From Trichosphaerium sp. ATCC 40318 (taxonomy: Eukaryota > Discosea > Flabellinia > Trichosidae), in NCBI GenBank assembly GCA_038496445.1, contig JALMLS010000309.1:248001-312000 (forward strand): a DNA stretch of 64,000 nt, read 5' to 3'. Below are positions 54,810-64,000 of the stretch, in pieces (positions within the stretch are counted from its first letter, which is position 1; each line of letters begins with the position of its first letter). Below the pieces are notes generated by a model, which ran no database searches, had not been told where the DNA came from, and saw only the letters and a list, made by a program, of their open reading frames with translations. The position numbers and the translations under genes were made by a program.

Positions 54810-55581
54810 ATGACCGACGTAACGATTGGTGTACTGGCGCTACAAGGAGCATTTATAGAACACGTTCAGAAACTGTTAAAGTTAGGCGTCAAAACGCGCC
54901 AAGTGCGCTTACCTGAGGATCTAGAGGGTCTCGACGGTCTTATCATACCAGGTAAATAAGAGTTGACATGTCTTGTTAATAACGCTTGTTTAGGCGGTGA
55001 AAGCACTACCATGGGCAAATTGGCACAAGATTTTAACTTGTTAGAACCGATCCGTGCATTTGTTCTTAAAAACAACAAACCTACATGGGGAACGTGCGCA
55101 GGCATGATCATGCTGGCGAATGAGCTAGAACAAGGTCGACAAAAGGGTCAAGCACTGGCACGTGATAACACTTATTTCAGCACCTTGAATCAGTACTTCA
55201 GCTAAAATACTTTTAGATTGGTGGCATGGCCATTAAGGTATCAAGAAACCATTTTGGTAGGCAATTGCAAAGCTTCAGCTGTAAGCTCAATCCAACAGAA
55301 GATATAAAGCAAAGCATAGACGTGCGCATTGTTCTTTCCATTGCGCCTTAATTTTTTTCTAGTGTTCGGACGATGACGCCATATTTATTCGGGCGCCATG
55401 TGTGACAGCTGTCCTTGATTCCAAAGCAGTAAAAGTGCTCGCAACGCTACCAGAAAGCGCAGCTATTGTAGCAGTGCAACAAGGAGGGATGCTTGCTACG
55501 GCTTTCCATCCTGAGCTGAGCGCCTCTAATGCTTGGCACCAACACTTTGTAAATATCGTAAATCAACACAAAAAGGCGTGA
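54810..55581 (+). CDS. SNO/PDX2: Pyridoxal 5'-phosphate synthase glutaminase, PdxT/SNO subunit
   Basis: Start [20 protein letters not shown]. Exons give [41 protein letters not shown] (nucleophile Cys), [33 protein letters not shown] and [17 protein letters not shown] (catalytic His and Glu). It ends NIVNQHKKA. It hydrolyses glutamine and passes ammonia to PdxS. Full length, triad intact, with introns at about 54953-54993, 55140-55215 and 55320-55363. Confidence 0.95.
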
Positions 55582-55829
55582 CGCACAAGACAAGAACTAA
55601 CTAATGTACAAAACTGGACAAACAGGAACTCACCTGTAGACAATAGGCGAATTATAGCTATTTTCTTATCATCAGTACCCCGAGGCCACCCACAATACAA
55701 CAAACGGAGAGTTATACTTAAATAAAGAATTAAGTCGGACTTTCCAATTGTAAAATTTTTGAGCTAGACACCAGTTACTACACAGGAACTCTGTGTTTAA
55801 TTTATTCAGTAACTCAATTATATACACAA

Positions 55830-58383
55830 ATGGCGGATAACGAAGAGTGGGGCGACTACGAAGCTAGCGAGTACCTGGACCCTGAAACGTGCGAACATGG
55901 CTATTTTACAAATTTCGAAAGTCGAACACCCACTAAATCACCGTAGGCCGCTCCCTGGATCAATCAGAGAAGATTTGGACACACCAGATTATAAAGTACG
56001 ATATTTATTGTCAGTGTTTTGCGTATGCTTTAAAACGTTAAACGTTTCATAAAAGGATGACCAAGACAATACGCACAAACCAACTAGAACGCCACCACCA
56101 AAACGTGGTGCACGTGATTTAGCTACGGATCACGTGGCCCAGCCACATTATTATGATGATGACGATGTGCCACCACAACACGTTGATCCTATGCCTGAGC
56201 CGCACGGACAGCCAACAAAACCTAGGAGTAAACGTTATGCGCCCAAGCCTGATCCACAAAGTCCAGGAGCTCAGTACTCGCCTCATGATCCGGACTACCT
56301 TTATGAAGGTACAAATTGGGATACCTTGTAACAATCAAAAAAAAAGTAGAGTGATTTATAACGCAAGTTTCAGAGTTCAGTCCCAGAAGACAACAACCTC
56401 GAGATGGGCCCAGACAACGCGCTCCACTTACGCCCAGTACCAAGTTCCTGCCTACAGTGACTACTCGAGACGAGTATAGGCCCGCACAATCATCGCCTAG
56501 CTATCACGATAGGAACAGCCCTCCAGCACCGTACTATCCAGACGACCCTCCAGACAGACGGAATTACACGCCAACTCAGCACGAGCGCGAACATGAACCT
56601 GACTATGATTATTGGGACGATCCTCCAACACGCAGCCCTCGTCGGGCTGTGAGCACTCCTAATCCGCACATGCCACATAGTCCACATGCTCCTCATAATC
56701 CTCACAGTCCGGCACATCCACGTAGTCCACATACTGTGCCGTACGCCCAAAGAGGATACGCTGATGCTTATGACTACCCATCTCCATCCGCTAAATACCA
56801 ACAGCACCAACCAGTACATAGCCATCATCGCCGCGACACTCGTCCTGTAGCATACACAGAAGGTAGACGGCGTGGCCCTCCATCGAGGGTTGGGAGGTAC
56901 GAACGCCTTGATGCTTTGTTTTCTTTTTCGTTTTTGGAAGAGACTTACAGCCCGCATCCAGGTCACGCATAGCACCGGGAGAAATGAGAAGTCGTATCAT
57001 TGAGGTTGAAGTAAGCATGTTGAGAGATCACGCACATAGTGGAGACAAAAAGGCCCACGACCACTACCTAGACAATAAAATAAGTACGCAAATGTGGTTT
57101 ATTATTTATTCACCGCTTCAAATACCAACTCATTTCTGAACAGAACGTAAAATCCAGGATATGTTCTACCTCCTGGATCCTCACGCTAATATTGACGCGG
57201 TACAGTTTAACGCCTGAGTTAGCTAGTACTTGTGCTTATTGCTAGTAGGTCCTAAATTCGCCTGAGCTAGAAGCACTCCGCATGATGCACGCTGGTCTAT
57301 CTCCGCAAATCATACAACGCATTATTGACAAACAGTTTGGAAACGGTAAACCAAACACTTTCAACAAGGAAGTCCCCCTCGTCCAAGCTCATACTCTATT
57401 AAAAAAGGTAGCGAGATATGGTCTGGCGTAGAATGCGTACTTCAAGAAGAAAATCCAAGAGATTACTCAGAGTACCTGGGGAGGTATTTGTACAAACGGC
57501 ACTGGGAAAGAAAGCATGGTGGCCCCATTGACAGCCCAGCACGCCGTGCACCTCGAGGCACGCCAAGGGGAACACCAAGAGGAAAGGGAAGCCCAAGAGG
57601 AACACCAAGAGGCACACCAAAGGTACCCTTTTGAGAAACGGGATTTGTTCAAAACCTGCTTCATTCCGTACTTGCGCTAATATACGTTCAACTAGTCCAC
57701 CAAAAAGTCAGGTATTAATCCTTACAAATCGCCAGATGGAACGATAGACTTTTCACTTTCAGCAACAGGAGGCTCTGGTAGGGATTTGAGAGTACGCATA
57801 CACTTAAGTTTACTGGGTACGTTGAGAACCTAACAGCTTACAACAGATACCGGCTATTGACGTTTCCCGAGGCCAGAACTATGTACGTGTTGTTGTTGCA
57901 GATATAATTGACTGACTTGTTGTGGGGGTAGATTATGCAGAAAGAAGTTGCTTTCAAAAAGACAAGAGTAACTTCACCCGAAGGTGGTGGCATGGGTGGC
58001 ATGACGTTCTGGCAGCTTCATAGCACGACCCACAATGCGCCATACTACCTACACGATGTACGGTGGATTACCCTCCGCCCATTGCTTTTACTAACTAGTT
58101 CTCAAAAAGGCGTGCTTAAAGTACCTTAAATCGCGTAACCTCGTCGGCAAACGCATGTGGATTCATGGCGAAGTCAAGCGTGTCGATACTATGACTGTAA
58201 AAATTGGTAATCGCTATGGTACGTGCAGTAGGAATCATTCAGCATGACATAAAACTGTAACATTGCACGCTTACAAAATATTTAGATCAACCGCCGAATT
58301 CAAAGGTATTTATAGTATCCATAAACTTTCCAACAAGACCGAGTCTAGTCAAGCAACAACCCCTCGCTGACGACTTGCTGTAA
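55830..58383 (+). CDS. Proline/histidine/arginine-rich protein of unknown function
   Basis: Start MADNEEWGDYEASEYLDPET at 55830. The N-terminal half is low complexity (PPPKRGARDLATDH, HMPHSPHAPHNPHSPAHP, HSHHRRDTRP). A conserved-looking helical part follows at 57250-57410 (LEALRMMHAGLSPQIIQRII, DKQFGNGKPNTF), then ECVLQEENPRDYSEYLGRYL and a GTPRGTPRGKGSPRGTPRGT repeat (57560-57610). C-terminal exons read FKKTRVTSPEGGGMGGMTFW, NLVGKRMWIHGEVKRVDTMT and PNSKVFIVSINFPTRPS. It ends LADDLL. No family was recognised. The GKRMWIHGEVKRVD stretch may be a small beta-barrel. Possibly cytoskeletal or RNA-associated because of its RG/PR content, but that is a guess. Confidence 0.65.
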
Positions 58384-58596
58384 CCCTTGTTTACAACACG
58401 TGTGCAAATCTCTTGTCAAAATCACAATGGATTAGCTGACGGCCGCAGCACTTGTTCGTTCTGTATTAATAAATAATAATAAAATTCTCAGTCAGCTTGA
58501 GTTAGTTGTCGCACAGTGGGATGATGTAGCTACAACATGAGATATTGTTGAGGGAATGTTTTAATTATACAAGTTGACTTAATGTACAGTGCTCTC

Positions 58597-61500
58597 TTAA
58601 TCAAAAGAAACCTTGGTGCCACGTTTGGCTGTACCAATTTCGCAGTTGTTTGCTTGTGTAGCGAATTGTAGGCAGCTAACAATACGTCAATAATCAATCC
58701 ACATAGAAAATAAAGCAAAAATGCGCAAATTGCATGATTTTGTTTCGTACTTGACACTCTCTCTGTAGTCGGTTGCGTTTGGTGAAATATTTACAAACAT
58801 GAGGCACTTAGAATGCCCTCCAAGTGAGAACTGTAATAGTTTTGTGAGGGATGACTCTCTGAAAGGAACATAGCTCGCTTTGTTTGCTACAAAAAATAAC
58901 GTCAGAATATCTCAACAGCATAACGAAAACTAAACCACAAAATGATGAGGTACGTACCAAGGGCTGCGATGGTTTTGCGCAGTGTCATCAAACTCAAGTT
59001 AATGTGCATCGTTTCCTTCTTGGTACCGCCTTGAGCGTGAGATCTTTTCAAGCTTTCAGAACCAGCAAGATCAATCAAGTTGAGTACAGCCTGAAGAAAA
59101 TACAATAAGAAACAAGCATGAAGAAAAAGTGTTATGCGTGTCGTACATTGCACTTATCGTTTGTGACCTTGTTCACTCCAGAGATGTACAGTTGGAATAC
59201 AGCGTGACTGCGTGAACTTCTTTCGTTTTGGTCAGTTGAAGCTACTTTACGGTTTGAAGAAGCTCTGGACAAGAGGTTCATGACGTATTCAGGCGTCTTT
59301 ACACAAACTGCAAAAAAAAATAAGTATTCGGCGACTGACGACATGTCCTAGATTGGATGACAGGAATGTATTGCGTACCTTGTGTTAGATTTGTAACGTT
59401 GACCTTATGAGCCTTGGCATCAACCTTGACATCATAAGATGTTTTCTCAGCGACCTTTCTAGGCTTCAAGAGATCGTTTATCTTCTCGTTGTAAATCTCG
59501 AGATAAGAGGCGTGGATAGTGTATTGCCAGCCCTTCTCTTTCAAATCGTGGGCAGTAGAAAAGATTTGTTGGACGGCACGAGGAATCATACCACTACAAA
59601 GGTAAATCAGTATATTTGGCAATGGCAAAGGTGTAACCGAATAAAAAACAAAGAAAGCGAAAAAAAAAACAATCTAGTCGAAGAAGATAAGACAAGACGT
59701 ACACATTTTCGTCAGTGCGGTGCTCTGGCTCAGGACCCTCCATGGTGTACGTCTTACCAGAACCTGTTTGTCCGTATGTAAAGATACAAGTATTGTATCC
59801 ATCAAGTGCACTTTGTGTCAACTGGCTAATCTCGTCAAAGACTTGAGACTGTGTTGAGCCTGGCGGGAATACTTTGTCAAACTTGAAAGTCGTCTTCTTT
59901 GGTACAGGGCGAGACTTGGAACTTGTCTTCATGCGCGTGTGAATATCCAAGGTTTGGTCATTGGCGCGGTTGAAGATGTACTCGGTTGTCTTGAGACTCT
60001 CTGTTTCGTCCTCGCCTCCCAAGAATGGACGGACACGGCAAAATACGCGAATATTACCCTTGAGCTCTTGGATGTGGTTGTGGAGCTTGCGGCGAATGGT
60101 ATCGTCATTTCGGCTTTTTTCTTCCAAGTAACTGACGTGATCTTTCATCTCATCATTCGCTTTCTATTGCATGTCATGTTAGTTTGATGATAAACGCACG
60201 TGATTGCAAAGTCTTTCAAATTAAAAATTCGATTTTGGAATTCCGGGTGGGGTACCTGAAGTTGAGCGATCAGTTCTTTCTGTTCAGCGCATGTAGCTTG
60301 TTCAGCTGTCAAATCGGTGGTTAGCTGTCCGTTCTTCTTTGTAAGCGTGTCAATCTCGCTCAAGTGTTGGATTTTGGTGGTGATCAATGAATCTCTCTCG
60401 GTCGTCATGGTCCTGTGTGCCTCAAGGTCAGCAAAACAGCCACATTTAAAAAATCGCGAAATAGAGAATAAAAGACAAAGGGGGACGTACATGAGTTCAA
60501 CGACTTTGGCTTGTACTTCAGATTTGAGATTAGCGATTTGTGCCTTGAGAAGTGAACTTTCTCTCTCCTGGTTGAGCTTCATGTCCTCCATCAACCTCAT
60601 CAGTTCTGAATTGCGCATGTTAGATTTGCGCATCTCTTCGTGAGCACTGTCCATTTGTGATGAAAGCTGGACCTTTGTGGATTGTTCTTGCTTCACTATA
60701 CAAAACTTAGTCACCCGGCTCGATACAAAAAGAAAGAAAAACCAAAGATGATTAATCAACGAGAGCCCACGTACAAGTTATTTCACGTTGTGCCAATCGC
60801 TCGGTAAGCGTCTCAAGGCTCTGTGCCATAGCAAGCAACTGTTGTTGAAGTGCTTTTGAATACTTCTCTTGTTCGTCCATGCGGTTCTATATCCAACAGG
60901 TGAGCACACATGGAACACGTTTATACAAAACGAAAAATCGCATTGCAGGCATGTAGCGGAATATTTACCTTCATGTCTGAGACCGGACGCCTGTTAGCAG
61001 GGCGTCTGTTGGTGGTAGCGATTGTTTCTCTTCGTGTAATTTGTCGAGTCTGACCTGGTCTCGTGCCAGTGCGTGTAACTCTTAGAAGACGTCAATGATT
61101 TGACAAACAAAACAAAACAAAACAAAGAAATGCTCAATCAAAAAAAGCGAAATCTGTTGCAGTTTACCTCGTTGGGCGCCTACTGACAGTACCACGTGAA
61201 TCTCGTCCTACAGAAGGTGCGCGTGCGACTCTTCGTCTTGGTACAGCGCTGTTGAGCATTGTTAGTGCGTTGTACAGCAAATGAAAAACAAAAAAAATAG
61301 CGGTTGTACTGGTACGCTAAAAACTGAAAGAAAATCGCTATATGTATAACACAAACACAAGGAAAACAGTTTTTTCGATTTGGCGGTTTGATTTTTTGTT
61401 TTGGTGTTTAATCGTACGTTTTAGTTGATGAGCTCTGCGTTGGACGTGAGAAGTCCTTTAGGCTTCTCTTTGCGAGGGTTTCGCGGCGCGTAGGAGCGTT

Positions 61501-61749
61501 TGCTGTGTTTTCATCACCCTGAGTGTATTAGACGCTGTAAGCACAGTTATAACATACCACAGTTCTTCGTGTTGTGGTTCGAGGTCTTACAAGGCGGGTC
61601 GGTTTTGTTCCCGTTACATTCTACAAGGTGTTAACAGACTACCGGTTTTACGTTTAGAATTGATGAGTGTTGATGTATTTCAAACTGCAAAGTTGCAGAA
61701 AGAGCGTTTAGCGCGTTTTACTACTTCGTACCCTGCGTGTTGTTGACAT
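58597..61749 (-). CDS. C-terminal-motor kinesin (kinesin-14, Kar3/HSET/Ncd type)
   Basis: Start MSTTRR at 61749. Several short basic exons make an N-terminal tail (RLVRPRTTTRRT, RRETLAKRSLKDF, PRRRVARAPSVGR), probably a second microtubule-binding site. A coiled coil follows (59990-60890). The kinesin-14 neck (KLHNHIQELKGNIRVFCRVR) leads into the motor, with Walker A YGQTGSGKTYTMEG, YLEIYNEKINDLLKP, switch I NERSSRSHAVFQL and switch II LIDLAGSESLK. The end is CEIGTAKRGTKVSFD-like. It would be a minus-end-directed spindle motor. The motif after switch II reads TMHINLSLMTLRKTIAAL where the family has INKSLSALGxVIxAL, an unusual change in the microtubule-binding loop/alpha4 region. Confidence 0.9.
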
Positions 61750-62072
61750 TTGATGCTAGAAGGTATATGTTAGCGCCGATAAAGTGGCTATGGTTGTTAG
61801 AATGTTTCGGCGGGATAAAATGCGAATTTAAACCTTAACCGCAATTAAGGAGGTTAAGAAAACAGAATCATCTTCTTAACGGCTACCTGGACCGTCCTCA
61901 GTAACTGAAACTCAAAGTGGTTAACTCTTCAATTCGATTTGACAGTGAATATTCGTATTTGCGCCTAGCACATACAAAGATGTGATTTGTAGCGACGTTA
62001 CATTTAAATTTACAATTTACTGGCCGCCAATAAGGCCAATCAGGTACACAACCGCAATTTGAAGACAATATT
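61750..62072. other. Spacer, 5' flank of kinesin and 3' flank of glycoprotein gene
   Basis: No gene, repeat or RNA is supported. Contains TTAACCGCAATTAAGGAGGTTAA-like AT words but no clear box. Confidence 0.4.
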
Positions 62073-63002
62073 TTACAATCCGTCTAGCAAGCTATAGCTG
62101 CCTTGACGCTCTTTTCTGACCTTCCATATCAAGTAACCGATGCAAGCCCATGATCCAAGCAGGCAAACTACGAGAGCGCCCAAAACGCACCATACCACAG
62201 GTGTCACAATTTGAACCTAATGCAATTGCTTGTCAATACAAAGAAGGGCATGGGCTGAGATAGTAAGTACCCTAACGATTCGTATTGGTGGTGGCGTAGG
62301 TTCTAGTAATAGCAGTCAAAACACACATCCTTTACAAATTTAGCATACGTACCTTCTGGTATTGGAGGTTCCAGAGTTGGCGCTAGTATGTGAGTAAGCA
62401 TAATGTATATCAATTTCGAGTCCGTACGGGCTGTAGGTCCTACAGTGGTGGGCGGCAAAGTAGGTGCAACAGGGGGTATTGGTGCCGTGCTTGGTGTAAC
62501 CGTAGTAGGTGTTGATGTTGGTGGTTGGGTAATCGGCGTTTTAGTTGTTGGTGCGATGGTAGGTGGCTTCACGTGGGTTAGAAAAATTGGTAATTTCTGA
62601 ACAAAAAAGCGCTCGTCTAACGTGTCAAACAGCAATTCCCAACGTACTTCTGTAGTGCAGTTCGGCGCCAGCTTGCACGATTGTTCTGGCTCGGTACTAT
62701 TAGCGTGTTTACAAACATGGTCTGTTCCGGATTCGCACTTTGGTTTCAAGTAAATAGCTGCGTGTTATTTCACTGTAGAAACGCGTACCCAACTGCACAT
62801 TGAACCGCACTTGAGGCAAGACGCCGCGTCCTGGTTTGTAGAGCACGATAAACTGCTTTGAGCACCAATTGACGCAATACATAAAATAACGCATATTACA
62901 CCTATTAGCTGTAGCTTCCTACTATATATTAATTCAAATAGTAACGTTTGGTTTAGTTTTGAATTATAAATACCTAAATAGTCCGACCGGTCCGTCTGAC
63001 AT
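62073..63002 (-). CDS. Thr/Pro-rich type I membrane glycoprotein
   Basis: Exon 1 MSDGPVGLF (63002) joins by an intron of about 58 nt to SRKLQLIGVICVILCIASIG, a signal peptide, then a Cys-rich block (SLSCSTNQDAASCLKCGSMC). The next exon (62303-62749) has further Cys (CESGTDHVCKHANSTEPEQS) and a Thr/Pro-rich stalk (PPTSTPTTVTPSTAPIPPVA). The last exon is a membrane helix (WCVLGALVVCLLGSWACIGY) and a tail KVRKERQGSYSLLDGL containing YSLL, an endocytic-type tyrosine motif. Probably a heavily O-glycosylated cell-surface protein. The architecture matches the gene at 1-1377. No named family. Confidence 0.72.
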
Positions 63003-63131
63003 GCTGCACAGTTATGTTGAGTTGTCTTTGGTGAACCTCTTGAATGTTTGAGACCAGCCTAAGCCGCACACGGCCGTTTAAGTTGCCGAACACATTTTTC
63101 GCCGTTACGACAGTGGAACGCTTCTAGAACC

Positions 63132-63879
63132 ATGTACTATGTAGCTATTCCAGTTGTACTTGCTGTAATTGCATACGTTGTGAGCGTATTTACAAGGTGC
63201 GTGTGGATTCACAGTTGCAACAGTACACATTAAACAGTTGAATAACCGAAAAAAGATCAATAGATAAACCAAACAGTTCACAGCAACCAACACGCAGTAC
63301 AAAGGAACCAACACCTAGCTCTGAAGTTGGTGAGGCGAAAGAAGTAGTTCAACAGGCAGATACAGCAACTACACCAGTTGTAAGAACAACACCTCCACCC
63401 AACAAACCTACGGCAGCACAGACACCTGCGCCAGAATCGGATAGCCTGTCACAAGTAAGAGGCCTTGTCAATACCACAAATAGCTAATTGTTACAGTTCT
63501 TGGATTCAACAGAAGCACCTAAGCAACTGTCATCGCCCAGAAGACCCAAGAAACCAAGCAGGAAGGCAACTGTAAAGGTACGTCAGAACATGGCCACGGT
63601 GGTTTTTGACAGCCATGTGACAGTTCCCATACAAACAAATTGAGGCCGAGCCTATGCCGGACCGTAACACCCGAACAATACAGCACGAAGATGAGGAGGA
63701 GTATACTGCTCTTACTAGAAGAGTACAAGCAGCAAAACAAAGTGGGTCAGCACAGGCATGTCAATCCCATAACGCTTCTTGTACATTACTAACATGTACC
63801 CCACAAGGCAATGATGGCCAATGCGATGCTCGCTGGGTTGAGATCACGTGGTGGTCGCAAAGGAAAACAAGACCAGTAA
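63132..63879 (+). CDS. Small membrane-anchored protein, unknown family
   Basis: Exon 1 encodes MYYVAIPVVLAVIAYVVSVF, one N-terminal membrane helix. Later exons are hydrophilic: KEPTPSSEVGEAKEVVQQAD, a TTPPPNKPTAAQTPAP linker, a basic patch RRPKKPSRKATVK, an acidic stretch HEDEEEYTALTRRVQAAK, and the end AMMANAMLAGLRSRGGRKGK then QDQ. Introns at about 63200-63253, 63453-63497, 63577-63643 and 63756-63807. The last appears to be GC-AG (CAG|GCATGT...TTACTAACA...ACAAG). Likely on ER or another endomembrane with the bulk in the cytosol. Function unknown. Confidence 0.65.
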
Positions 63880-63960
63880 TGTACCATGACATTAGCATAA
63901 AAAAGAAGGTGGTCATTACTGAAATGTTTAATTTAATTTTTCTTCTTTTTTTATTCGCCG

Positions 63961-64000
63961 TTAGACACTTTCACAACCTGCGTACACCTTTAACGCTGTC
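63961..64000 (-). CDS. Possible 3' end of a minus-strand gene leaving the window
   Basis: A minus-strand frame enters from the right edge and stops at 63961 (TALKVYAGCESV). Only 13 codons, so this is no more than a hint. Confidence 0.2.
   Translation of the reverse strand, partial: TALKVYAGCESV

Noticed and set aside
54646-54852. Minus-strand open frame across the SNZ/SNO spacer
   Set aside because: It simply reads through the tandem promoter duplication; the two units do not translate to similar peptides and the frame does not join PdxS.

Overview
The window comes from a compact nuclear genome of a microbial eukaryote. Genes sit 100-300 bp apart on both strands, often head to head. Nearly all are split by short GT-AG introns (many about 40-70 nt) with CTAAC/ACTAA-like branch sites. 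Recognisable proteins are eukaryotic: RPB2, kinesin-14, calpain, an LSD1-type amine oxidase, ERF4/GOLGA7 and TRIP4. A Rim15/IREH1-type kinase with a plant-like zinc finger, a plant-type glutaminyl cyclase, a LARGE-like GT49 transferase and SNZ/SNO vitamin B6 genes suggest a fungus-like or stramenopile-like protist. I cannot fix the lineage from sequence alone. No rRNA, tRNA or CRISPR array was seen.

Layout. 1-6.2 kb: the end of a Thr/Pro-rich surface glycoprotein, an EF-hand MscS channel (minus), a doubtful coiled-coil gene and a small secreted Cys protein. 6.5-25.7 kb: IREH1/Rim15-like kinase, glutaminyl cyclase and LARGE-like glycosyltransferase (all minus), an alpha/beta hydrolase and a calpain (plus), glycine C-acetyltransferase and an ankyrin/proline-rich protein (minus). 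25.9-37.6 kb: RPB2 and an ERF4-like palmitoylation cofactor (plus), an unrecognised possible Ig-fold nuclear protein and a GUCD1-type protein (minus), and a zinc-ribbon/Tudor protein (plus). 37.6-43 kb: an AT-rich island with a hAT-like non-autonomous element and two 5'-truncated LINE copies, both with exact target-site duplications. 41.1-46.4 kb: two divergent paralogues, each an array of about 60-residue DWY repeats ending in a PD-(D/E)XK-like nuclease domain. 46.5-64 kb: LSD1-like amine oxidase, a TRIP4-AlkB fusion, the divergent SNZ/SNO pair, an unknown proline-rich protein, kinesin-14, a second Thr/Pro-rich glycoprotein and a small membrane-anchored protein.

Genes that work together: SNZ (PdxS) and SNO (PdxT) form PLP synthase and share a 229-bp promoter that carries a duplicated block with TGA(C/G)TCA sites. 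The TRIP4-AlkB fusion joins in one chain two activities that in animals are linked through the ASCC alkylation-repair complex.

The strongest candidate for an undescribed system is the head-to-head pair of DWY-repeat nucleases. Exon boundaries were worked out by hand from frame, splice and branch-site signals, so internal exon edges are approximate.
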